From positions 1 through 30,415 of the forward strand of contig CAYTID010000016.1 in NCBI GenBank assembly GCA_964437735.1: DNA of 30,415 bases, in the 5' to 3' direction. Shown piece after piece: positions 24,659 through 30,415 of the stretch; within the stretch, counting starts at the first letter, position 1; each line of letters opens with the position of its first letter. The translations under genes were made by a program, and so were the position numbers. Source of the DNA: CAYTID01 sp964437735 (lineage in GTDB: Bacteria > Bacteroidota > Ignavibacteria > UBA10030 > BY39). Below the pieces are notes generated by a model. It was given only the letters and a program-made list of their open reading frames with translations. It did not search any database and was not told the origin of the DNA.

Positions 24659-25279
24659 TTAAATTTTTATATTTTTTGCCCTTAATAAATTTTCTAAGTT
24701 ACCGGAACCATTAAAATGGATCGTATCCATTCCCAGAACTTGAGCGCTTTCGATATTAACTATTTTATCGTCGATGAATATAATTTCATCCGAAGATAGG
24801 CCGGTTTTGTTTAACACGGTTAAATAAATTTCTTTCTCTGGTTTCATATGTCCGATTTTGTATGACAAAAAATATTCCTTAAAGTAATTTAATACCGGAA
24901 AATTTTCTTTTATATATCTGAAATGCAGTTCGTTTGAATTGCTCAGTAAAAAAAGTGGATATCTTAGGCTTAATGAATAAATTAATTTATCCATTTGGTC
25001 GACATATTTTTTCGCAACGCTGCACCAGGCATCTTTAAATTTATTGAAATCAATCTCTAAATTAAACTCTTCAGAAAAAACCTTGTAGAAGCTGTATGTG
25101 CTAATCTCCCCCTTTTCATATTTCACAGCAGAACTCTCAATCTTTTTAAATATTTCCTCCCCCGATAACAAATTATCTAACCGCGTATTAATAATAAATT
25201 GTTGAAAATCGATATCTATCAACACATTACCCAAATCAAACAAAATCGCTTTTATAACTTTGTGATTCTCAGAATTCAT
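24659..25279 (-). CDS. HAD-family phosphatase, YihX-like
   Basis: A 206-residue soluble hydrolase of the haloacid dehalogenase superfamily. The motifs in order are D15-L-G-N-V (motif I, FDLGNVLIDID), S113 (LLSNSNE, motif II), K146 (HMKPEKEIY, motif III) and D170-D171 (FIDDKIVNIE, motif IV), with a helical C1 cap in between. The wording FDLGNVxxDID is that of E. coli YihX, a sugar-phosphate (glucose-1-phosphate) phosphatase. As in YihX, motif I has Gly where many HADs have the second Asp. The substrate is inferred only by this resemblance. It overlaps the upstream metallophosphoesterase by 4 bases, forming a two-gene operon. Confidence 0.88.
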   Translation of the reverse strand: MNSENHKVIKAILFDLGNVLIDIDFQQFIINTRLDNLLSGEEIFKKIESSAVKYEKGEISTYSFYKVFSEEFNLEIDFNKFKDAWCSVAKKYVDQMDKLIYSLSLRYPLFLLSNSNELHFRYIKENFPVLNYFKEYFLSYKIGHMKPEKEIYLTVLNKTGLSSDEIIFIDDKIVNIESAQVLGMDTIHFNGSGNLENLLRAKNIKI

Positions 25280-25929
25280 TTTAGTTCCATATTTTGAATC
25301 TCAATTTCATCTTCTATTCTGAGCAAAGCATAGAAACCTTTCGATCCTTCTCCGCAATTAATCATTTGAATATTATTGAACAAACATTTCCCTCGTGCTT
25401 CGTGTATATGTCCGCAAATCAGTACATTGATGTCATGCGCTTCGATGAAATTTTTTACAGCTGTACTGCCGACATGCCGCCCGGAATGAATTACATCAAG
25501 TTCGGTTCCATACGGTGGTGCGTGAGAGACAAGAATTTTAATTTTCGTGTCCTTTATTTTTTTAAAACCTTTTATAAGTATTTCAGAAACAGATTTTTCT
25601 TCAATTTCATATGGAGTATTCAAAGGCGACAAAGGTGCACCGGAAACGCCAAAAAAACCTATTCCATTAATTATTTTGCCATTGCCATTTATGGAAATAC
25701 CGTGTTGATCAAACAGTGTATCATGTCCCGGTAAGTCCATATTCCCCGCAATGCTTAACATTTCGGCTGTATATTTTTGAAATTTCTGAATTGCAAGCTC
25801 TGCTTCCTTAATACTCCCGACATTTGTTAAATCCCCGCCGATTATAAGAATATCAGGTTTTTCGTATAATATTATCTCTTCTGCTTTTTTATAATTGCCG
25901 TGAATATCAGTGATTGCAATAATTTTCAT
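25276..25929 (-). CDS. Metallophosphoesterase (calcineurin-like, YfcE/Icc type)
   Basis: A 217-residue cytoplasmic phosphoesterase with a two-metal centre. All family motifs are present: D8-I-H10-GN, GGDLTN (31-36, D33), GNMD (62-65, N63), SHAPP near 135 and GHIHE near 174, which together supply the Asp, His and Asn metal ligands. It is of the small phosphodiesterase type related to YfcE and the Icc-like proteins. The substrate cannot be told. It is cotranscribed with the HAD phosphatase (ATGA overlap) and lies divergent from the S24 repressor gene. No clear promoter is seen on its side of the 170-base intergenic region. Confidence 0.92.
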   Translation of the reverse strand: MKIIAITDIHGNYKKAEEIILYEKPDILIIGGDLTNVGSIKEAELAIQKFQKYTAEMLSIAGNMDLPGHDTLFDQHGISINGNGKIINGIGFFGVSGAPLSPLNTPYEIEEKSVSEILIKGFKKIKDTKIKILVSHAPPYGTELDVIHSGRHVGSTAVKNFIEAHDINVLICGHIHEARGKCLFNNIQMINCGEGSKGFYALLRIEDEIEIQNMELK

Positions 25930-25996
25930 ATTAATGCCAATTTTTAATAACCTAATTAAAATTGAATCAAAATCAAAAGTTTTTTTTAATTAATAC

Positions 25997-26025
25997 TTGA
26001 CATGACCGGGGAGAATAGTTATATT
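25997..26025 (+). promoter_or_regulatory. Sigma-70 promoter of the S24 repressor gene
   Basis: A perfect -35 TTGACA (25997-26002), a 17-base spacer and -10 TATATT (26020-26025). The expected transcription start (about 26032) touches the first operator-like repeat. Confidence 0.75.
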
Positions 26026-26033
26026 ATTATAAC

Positions 26034-26076
26034 GACAAATATGTCGACATTGCTTTGAGAATCAGACAAATGTGTC
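26034..26076 (+). promoter_or_regulatory. Paired operator-like repeats GACA-N4-TGTC
   Basis: Two near-identical 12-base dyads, GACAAATATGTC (26034-26045) and GACAAATGTGTC (26065-26076), with centres 31 bases apart, about three helical turns. They lie at the expected transcription start and in the leader of the repressor gene, the arrangement expected for autoregulation by a dimeric repressor. Confidence 0.65.
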
Positions 26077-26089
26077 ATTATAAAATTTC

Positions 26090-26095
26090 AGGTGA
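26090..26095 (+). promoter_or_regulatory. Ribosome binding site that selects the ATG at 26101
   Basis: AGGTGA, five bases before ATG 26101. The alternative GTG at 26092 lies inside this site and is therefore unlikely to be the start. Confidence 0.7.
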
Positions 26096-26100
26096 AACAA

Positions 26101-26754
26101 ATGAAATCTAGAATAGGAACCCGGATTAGGGAAGCCCGCGAAAACAAGGAACTCGATCAGTACACACTCTCAATGAAGGTTGGAGTGGCTACCCGGACAT
26201 TACAAAGATGGGAAAAAGGCGACCAAGTCCCCGATGCCAACAACCTTATGAAAATTGCAAAATATACTAAAGTCCGGCCGGAATGGCTATTGACAGGTGA
26301 AGGAGAAATTTACAATACACCACCTGAGCATAACAATGTTTATCCTTTGTATAAAGAAAAAACATTCAAAGTAGTTCAGCTTGTAGATATACCGATTCTA
26401 TCTTCCGTACCAGCCGGAAAAACAGCCACTACTTTTCATCCTGACTATGTTGAAAGCTATGTCACCATTGACAATATTAACGATCCCAATGCCTTTGCAC
26501 TTGTCGTAAAAGGAGCAAGCATGTCACCCAAAATTGAAGACGGAGACATCGTCGTTGTAAGTCCAAAACACGAAGCCCGAAACGGAGATATATGCGTTGT
26601 CAGGGTAAATGAGGAGGATGTTCTAAAAAAAATAAAAATCGACAACACTCATATTCATTTGATACCATTAAATCCGGAATTTGATCCGGTTTCAGTTCGG
26701 AAAAGAGATATTGCCTTCGTATGGAAAGTCGTAAAAGTCATTAAAAATCTTTAG
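26101..26754 (+). CDS. cI/LexA-like repressor: XRE helix-turn-helix plus S24 self-cleaving peptidase
   Basis: A 217-residue regulator. Residues 4-66 form an XRE-type helix-turn-helix (LSMKVGVATRTLQRWEKG) ending WLLTGEGEIY, as in phage cI-like repressors. After a linker comes the S24 domain: cleavage site A105-G106 (SSVPAGKT), catalytic S140 (GASMSPKIEDGD) and Lys K176 (DVLKKIK). Such proteins cleave themselves when activated RecA appears during DNA damage and so release their targets; this follows from the family. It has its own promoter with two operator-like dyads and is followed by a terminator, so it is monocistronic. No phage genes are nearby. It is not a classical LexA, whose N-terminal domain is different. 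Confidence 0.92.
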   Translation: MKSRIGTRIREARENKELDQYTLSMKVGVATRTLQRWEKGDQVPDANNLMKIAKYTKVRPEWLLTGEGEIYNTPPEHNNVYPLYKEKTFKVVQLVDIPILSSVPAGKTATTFHPDYVESYVTIDNINDPNAFALVVKGASMSPKIEDGDIVVVSPKHEARNGDICVVRVNEEDVLKKIKIDNTHIHLIPLNPEFDPVSVRKRDIAFVWKVVKVIKNL

Positions 26755-26818
26755 TTATTTTGTTTTTATACCAAAAAATGTTAAATTCTATTTGGTTTTT
26801 GAAGAATTTTAACAGTTT

Positions 26819-26845
26819 AAGGGGCTAATTGCCTCTTATTTTTTT
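26819..26845 (+). terminator. Rho-independent terminator of the S24 repressor gene
   Basis: AAGGGGC (26819-26825) pairs with GCCTCTT (26831-26837), one G-U pair, loop TAATT, followed by A and seven T. It ends 27 bases before the next gene. Confidence 0.8.
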
Positions 26846-26850
26846 ATAAT
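26845..26850 (+). promoter_or_regulatory. Possible -10 element for the PLD-domain gene
   Basis: A perfect TATAAT begins at the last T of the preceding terminator. No -35 is recognisable 16-18 bases upstream, so this is tentative. If used, the leader would be only about 16 bases. Confidence 0.3.
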
Positions 26851-26872
26851 CAAAATAAAGGTTGTAAGTAAA

Positions 26873-29800
26873 ATGAAAAATATTTTAAGTATCCTAATTA
26901 TTACCCTGTTTACGCTTGTATCTATTTCAAATCTCTTTGGTCAAGCAATAATTATAAATGAATTATATAACGGTTCTCAACCAACAGACGAATGGATAGA
27001 ATTGCTAGTAGTTCAGGATGGACTTGATATCAGGGGTTGGGATTTGAGAGACTTCTCGAGTACCGGAGGCGCCCAAGCACCATTAGTGTTAAGTAACAGC
27101 TCCGTTTGGAGCAATCTGAAAGCCGGAACAGTTATTATAATCACTCAGGTTTCCAGTCACATCGAAGATTTAGATCCCGCTGATTTTACCTTAACTATAA
27201 AAACATCCAACGCCGTATTTTTTGCAGGCAATCCTTTTAACTTCGCCGGCACAAGTGAAGCCATCCAAATTCGGAATCAGGCTCAGACTCACATCTTTGG
27301 TGTTTCATGGGGTGCAGGAAATGCAACAAGCATCCCTGAACCAAAAATTCATTTTTCCGGCGCTTCAACATCCGCAACCTCAACGGCATTCAAGGAAGAT
27401 GCTGTTATAAAACTAACAACTTTAAGTAATTGGGCACAAAATACGACCCCAACTCTTGGAATCGGAAACACCACAGCCAATGCCACATGGATAAGCACAT
27501 TAAGAGCGCGGGCTGAAGGCTCAGGTTCTGTTTCTATTACGCCACCAACACTAAATGGCAATACCGACACTACCATAACGATCACATACAGACGCGATCC
27601 CGCGTTCAGCGTAACGAATTTAAGAATTATCGTCAATCCTGATTTCAATTGGTCAAAAAATATCAGCAGCGTCAACTTTAATAATATGACCGCAACAACA
27701 AGTGTATCCGGTGATACTATTTATTTTAGAAATATAGTATTTAATATCGATTCTACCATAATAAATATTAACAATATCACTTCAGCCATTTTTACCGGTA
27801 ATTATAAATTTAATACACAATCCGGAGCGGGAAATAATTACGGCGATGTTGCTCCTATTCCGGTAATAACTGTTCACGGTGCCGCGATTCCCATTGCAGA
27901 TACTAAGGTTAATAATGCTAACGGTGTTTCACTACGACTCGGGGATCTTGTCACTGTAAGAGGAATCGTTACCGTAGCAAACCAGTTTAACAGCCCAAGT
28001 TACATACAGGATAACTCAGCCGGGATGTCAGTGTTTGGCTCGTCTTTTTCAACCAATGTCACAATAGGTGATGAAGTCATTGTTACAGGCAGGGTTGCAC
28101 AATTTAATGGTTTGAACCAAATCGATATGCCGACGAATCTATCTGTAGTTAGCAGCGTTAACCATCTCGAACCGATCTTAGCTACACCTACACAAATCAA
28201 TAATGATGGTGCAGGCGGATTTGAAAATTTTGAGGGTAAACTTGTCCGTTTGAATGGTGTTACAGTAACCGAAATAAACGGAAGTACAGTTACTAGCTGG
28301 CAATCTGGTACTTCGGGAAGGAACTATCGTTTAAGAGGGATATCTGCATCGGATACAGTTCAAATTAGAATAGACGAATCCGCAGGAATTTCAGGCACAG
28401 TAGCTCCCGCCGGAGCTTTTGATGTTATTGGTGTAGTAAGTCAGTTTAAATCCACTTCCCCATTTATCGGTGGGTACCAATTAATGCCGCGATCGCTCGC
28501 TGATATTATTTCTTCAGGACCACTTCTATCAGAATTTCCCACCGAAACATATATCGATTCAAATAAAATCAGGATTGAATGGAAAACTATAAATCCGGGC
28601 AATTCGAGAATTAAATATGGTAAAACAACCGGATATGAGTTAGGCATTATTGCCCCCGACAATGTACTCCGAACTTCACATTCTGTGTTGGTTAGCGGTT
28701 TAAGTCCTGCAACTGTGTACAATATGCAGGCATTCTCTGTCAATGGCGGCGATACAAGTTTTGCAAGCAATTTAATTGTGAGTACATCCTCTGCCTCACC
28801 AACAACAGGTGTAATAAATGTATATTTTAATAAAACTGTTAACACTTCTGTCTCAATCGGAGTAAATGCCCAGGCTAACGTCAGCTTCATAACAAAAATA
28901 CTTGACCGAATCAACGCTGCACGTCGCTCGATAGATCTTGCCTTATATAGTTTAAGCGGAACTGCCGGCTCTACAATCGCTAGCGCTCTGGTAAATGCTA
29001 AGAACAGGGGCGTCAAGATACGCGTCATCGGAGAGTATGATAACCGAACAACTGCTCCATGGTCAACACTTACTTCAAATGGTATACCTGTTATATATGA
29101 TGCGTATGGCGCCAACGACGGTACAGGATTACATCATAATAAATTTTTTGTATTCGATAATCGCGGCGGCGCACCGGAAAGCGTTTGGGTAGTAACAGGT
29201 TCATGGAATCCGACTGATCCCGGAACAAATGACGACCGGCAAAATGTCATCGAGATTCAGGATGTTGCTCTTGCAAACGCTTATACACTTGAGCTTGAAG
29301 AGATGTGGGGAAGCAACACCGATGTACCAAATTCATCCGTTTCAAGATTCGGTTCAAGAAAATTGAATAACACTCCTCATAAATTTATAATCGGCGGAAA
29401 ACATGTAGAAAGTTATTTCAGTCCGAGTGATATGACGACATCTGCGATCGCAAAAATACTTGGAAGAGCTCAAGGCTCAGTCAACGTAGCGATGCTAACT
29501 TTTACCAGAAAAGAACTTGCAGACTCAATTGTATCAAAAAAAATTGCAGGTAAGAAAACACGCGTTATATTGGATAACAATACTGATTCAGGCACTCAGT
29601 TTCCTTATTTACAAACAAGCGGAGTTGATATCCGCTTAAAGGCAGGCAGCGGAATGCTTCATCACAAATATGCCATTGTTGATGCTGAGCCATATGGATT
29701 GGAAGGATGGATTGTAACAGGTTCACACAATTGGTCATCATCTGCGGAAACAAGAAATGACGAAAATACAATAATCATAAAAGACAACATCATCGCCAAC

Positions 29801-30157
29801 CAATATTTACAGGAATTCACTGCGAGATATTATGAAGCAGGCGGTAACGATTCGATCAGAGTAAGTGTGAATGAAACCGGAAGCGGGATACCTGAAAATT
29901 ATTCATTAAGTCAAAATTATCCAAACCCGTTTAACCCGACAACAAACATTGATTTCAGCTTACCGAAATCAGGTATGGTAACCTTAAAAATTTATAACAT
30001 GCTCGGACAGGAAGTTGCTACTTTAATTAACGGCGAGATGAAAGCCGGGAGTTATAATATTCAGTTCAATGGTAATCAGTTGTCTTCAGGCGTTTACGTA
30101 TATCAGATCAGAGCGGGTTCTTTTATCATGAATAAAAAATTCACTCTTTTAAGATAA
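26873..30157 (+). CDS. Secreted multidomain protein with twin phospholipase D (HKD) domains and T9SS sorting tail
   Basis: A 1094-residue exported protein. Signal peptide 1-24 (ends NLFGQA). Residues about 26-200 resemble a lamin-tail domain (IIINELYNGSQPTDEWIELLV, IRGWDLRD). About 200-335 is a beta-rich region, and 340-545 looks like one or two OB-fold modules of the kind found in secreted nucleases (LGDLVTVRGIVTVAN, GDEVIVTGRV). About 550-640 is fibronectin III-like. Two complete PLD motifs follow: H755-x-K757-x4-D762 with TGSWN near 775-779, and H930-x-K932-x4-D937 with TGSHNWS near 949-955. Residues 1008-1094 are a T9SS type A domain (NYPNPFNPTT, VTLKIYNMLGQEVATL). PLD-fold proteins cut phosphodiesters, in DNA or phospholipid. 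The OB and lamin-tail modules favour an extracellular nuclease, which is inference. The gene is monocistronic, between two terminators. Confidence 0.88.
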   Translation: MKNILSILIITLFTLVSISNLFGQAIIINELYNGSQPTDEWIELLVVQDGLDIRGWDLRDFSSTGGAQAPLVLSNSSVWSNLKAGTVIIITQVSSHIEDLDPADFTLTIKTSNAVFFAGNPFNFAGTSEAIQIRNQAQTHIFGVSWGAGNATSIPEPKIHFSGASTSATSTAFKEDAVIKLTTLSNWAQNTTPTLGIGNTTANATWISTLRARAEGSGSVSITPPTLNGNTDTTITITYRRDPAFSVTNLRIIVNPDFNWSKNISSVNFNNMTATTSVSGDTIYFRNIVFNIDSTIININNITSAIFTGNYKFNTQSGAGNNYGDVAPIPVITVHGAAIPIADTKVNNANGVSLRLGDLVTVRGIVTVANQFNSPSYIQDNSAGMSVFGSSFSTNVTIGDEVIVTGRVAQFNGLNQIDMPTNLSVVSSVNHLEPILATPTQINNDGAGGFENFEGKLVRLNGVTVTEINGSTVTSWQSGTSGRNYRLRGISASDTVQIRIDESAGISGTVAPAGAFDVIGVVSQFKSTSPFIGGYQLMPRSLADIISSGPLLSEFPTETYIDSNKIRIEWKTINPGNSRIKYGKTTGYELGIIAPDNVLRTSHSVLVSGLSPATVYNMQAFSVNGGDTSFASNLIVSTSSASPTTGVINVYFNKTVNTSVSIGVNAQANVSFITKILDRINAARRSIDLALYSLSGTAGSTIASALVNAKNRGVKIRVIGEYDNRTTAPWSTLTSNGIPVIYDAYGANDGTGLHHNKFFVFDNRGGAPESVWVVTGSWNPTDPGTNDDRQNVIEIQDVALANAYTLELEEMWGSNTDVPNSSVSRFGSRKLNNTPHKFIIGGKHVESYFSPSDMTTSAIAKILGRAQGSVNVAMLTFTRKELADSIVSKKIAGKKTRVILDNNTDSGTQFPYLQTSGVDIRLKAGSGMLHHKYAIVDAEPYGLEGWIVTGSHNWSSSAETRNDENTIIIKDNIIANQYLQEFTARYYEAGGNDSIRVSVNETGSGIPENYSLSQNYPNPFNPTTNIDFSLPKSGMVTLKIYNMLGQEVATLINGEMKAGSYNIQFNGNQLSSGVYVYQIRAGSFIMNKKFTLLR

Positions 30158-30180
30158 ATTATTTTCTATAATCATTATAA

Positions 30181-30205
30181 CCCCAAGCCCAACTTGGGGT
30201 TTTTT
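30181..30205 (+). terminator. Rho-independent terminator after the PLD-domain gene
   Basis: CCCCAAG (30181-30187) and CTTGGGG (30193-30199) form a perfect 7-base-pair stem with a 5-base loop, followed by six T (30200-30205). Confidence 0.93.
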
Positions 30206-30207
30206 AA

Positions 30208-30236
30208 TTGATATTCCTTCAGGCATTTTATATATT
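30208..30236 (+). promoter_or_regulatory. Sigma-70 promoter of murI
   Basis: TTGATA (30208-30213), a 17-base spacer and TATATT (30231-30236), directly after the previous terminator and 26 bases before the murI start. Confidence 0.7.
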
Positions 30237-30262
30237 AGTCAAAAATTCCGATAGAATTATTA

Positions 30263-30415
30263 ATGAACTCTCAACCAATTGGCGTCTTTGATTCCGGAAT
30301 CGGCGGTTTAACCGTCGTCCGCGCATTAATGAATCAACTTCCCAATGAAAATATTGTCTATTTCGGCGATACTGCGCGCGTTCCTTATGGACCTAAATCT
30401 ACACAAGTTGTTCGT
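30263..30415 (+). CDS. murI: Glutamate racemase MurI (partial, cut by right edge)
   Basis: The first 51 codons of glutamate racemase, which makes the D-glutamate that MurD adds to the wall precursor. The sequence IGVFDSGIGGLTVVRAL carries the catalytic-site Asp and Ser of the N-terminal half (FDSGIGG), and YFGDTARVPYGPKS is the second strongly conserved racemase motif. The catalytic Cys residues and the rest lie outside the window. ATG at 30263 puts the family's usual N-terminus in place; there is no clear Shine-Dalgarno sequence. It has its own promoter and is separated from the PLD gene by a terminator. Confidence 0.95.
   Translation, partial: MNSQPIGVFDSGIGGLTVVRALMNQLPNENIVYFGDTARVPYGPKSTQVVR

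Noticed and set aside
25294..25734. 146-codon open frame opposite the metallophosphoesterase
   Set aside because: Antisense shadow with no leader signal and no family resemblance.
26092..26754. GTG at 26092 as start of the S24 repressor
   Set aside because: It falls inside the AGGTGA ribosome binding site of the better ATG at 26101.
26779..26814. AT-rich inverted repeat (TGTTAAATTCT with AGAATTTTAACA) as a terminator
   Set aside because: No T-run follows. The G+C-containing stem at 26819-26845 is the better terminator.
25930..26872. Prophage or phage-remnant region around the S24 repressor
   Set aside because: No integrase, attachment repeats, Cro-like gene or structural genes. Neighbours are housekeeping or secreted-protein genes.
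28441..29115. 224-codon open frame opposite the PLD-domain gene
   Set aside because: Antisense to well-supported domains including HKD motif 1. No start signals; composition typical of a shadow frame.
1..30415. CRISPR arrays, tRNA or rRNA genes, riboswitches
   Set aside because: No regularly spaced repeats, cloverleaf-like segments or known leader structures could be recognised by reading.

Overview
The window reads as chromosomal DNA from a Gram-negative, AT-rich bacterium of the wider Bacteroidota/Chlorobi group, most likely an Ignavibacteria-like lineage. This is inference from three things seen here. Two secreted proteins end in a type IX secretion (T9SS) sorting domain with the NYPNPFNP motif typical of Ignavibacteria and relatives. 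The MurE homologue carries the meso-diaminopimelate motif DNPR. The visible promoters are classical TTGnnn-17-TATATT, not the -33/-7 type of Bacteroidia.

Layout. Positions 1-4425 (+) hold the end of a family 2-like glycosyltransferase, a GT4 glycosyltransferase, a large YfhO-type membrane protein, and panD. Positions 4426-4854 contain no gene but a dense cluster of short palindromes, then a terminator serving the opposite strand. Positions 4855-6030 (-) encode a secreted zinc-dependent S1/P1-nuclease or phospholipase C-fold protein with a T9SS tail, next to a decayed IS256-family transposase fragment (about 6111-6272).

Positions 6351-24442 (-) are a complete, very compact division and cell wall (dcw) cluster. 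In transcription order it runs mraZ, rsmH, ftsL, ftsI (PASTA), murE, murF, mraY, orf106, murD, ftsW, murG, orf164, murC, murB, ftsQ, ftsA, ftsZ. It covers UDP-MurNAc-pentapeptide assembly, lipid I/II formation, septal transglycosylation/transpeptidation and the Z-ring. Two small proteins of unknown function sit inside it: orf106 has a CxC...HxH motif, and orf164 has two membrane segments and a PH-like domain. No ddl is present. murF has no usable ATG/GTG/TTG start at its homologous N-terminus.

Upstream of mraZ lies a two-gene operon (metallophosphoesterase and YihX-like HAD phosphatase). Divergent from it is a cI/LexA-like self-cleaving repressor (XRE helix-turn-helix plus S24 peptidase) with two GACA-N4-TGTC sites at its promoter and no prophage genes nearby. 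Positions 26873-30157 (+) encode a 1094-residue secreted mosaic protein (lamin-tail-like, OB-fold-like, FN3-like, twin HKD phospholipase D, T9SS tail). A strong terminator follows, then the first 51 codons of murI, cut by the right edge.

Most of the window is ordinary housekeeping. The items most worth a second look are orf106, orf164, the murF start, the orphan S24 repressor with paired operators, the palindrome cluster and the PLD mosaic protein.
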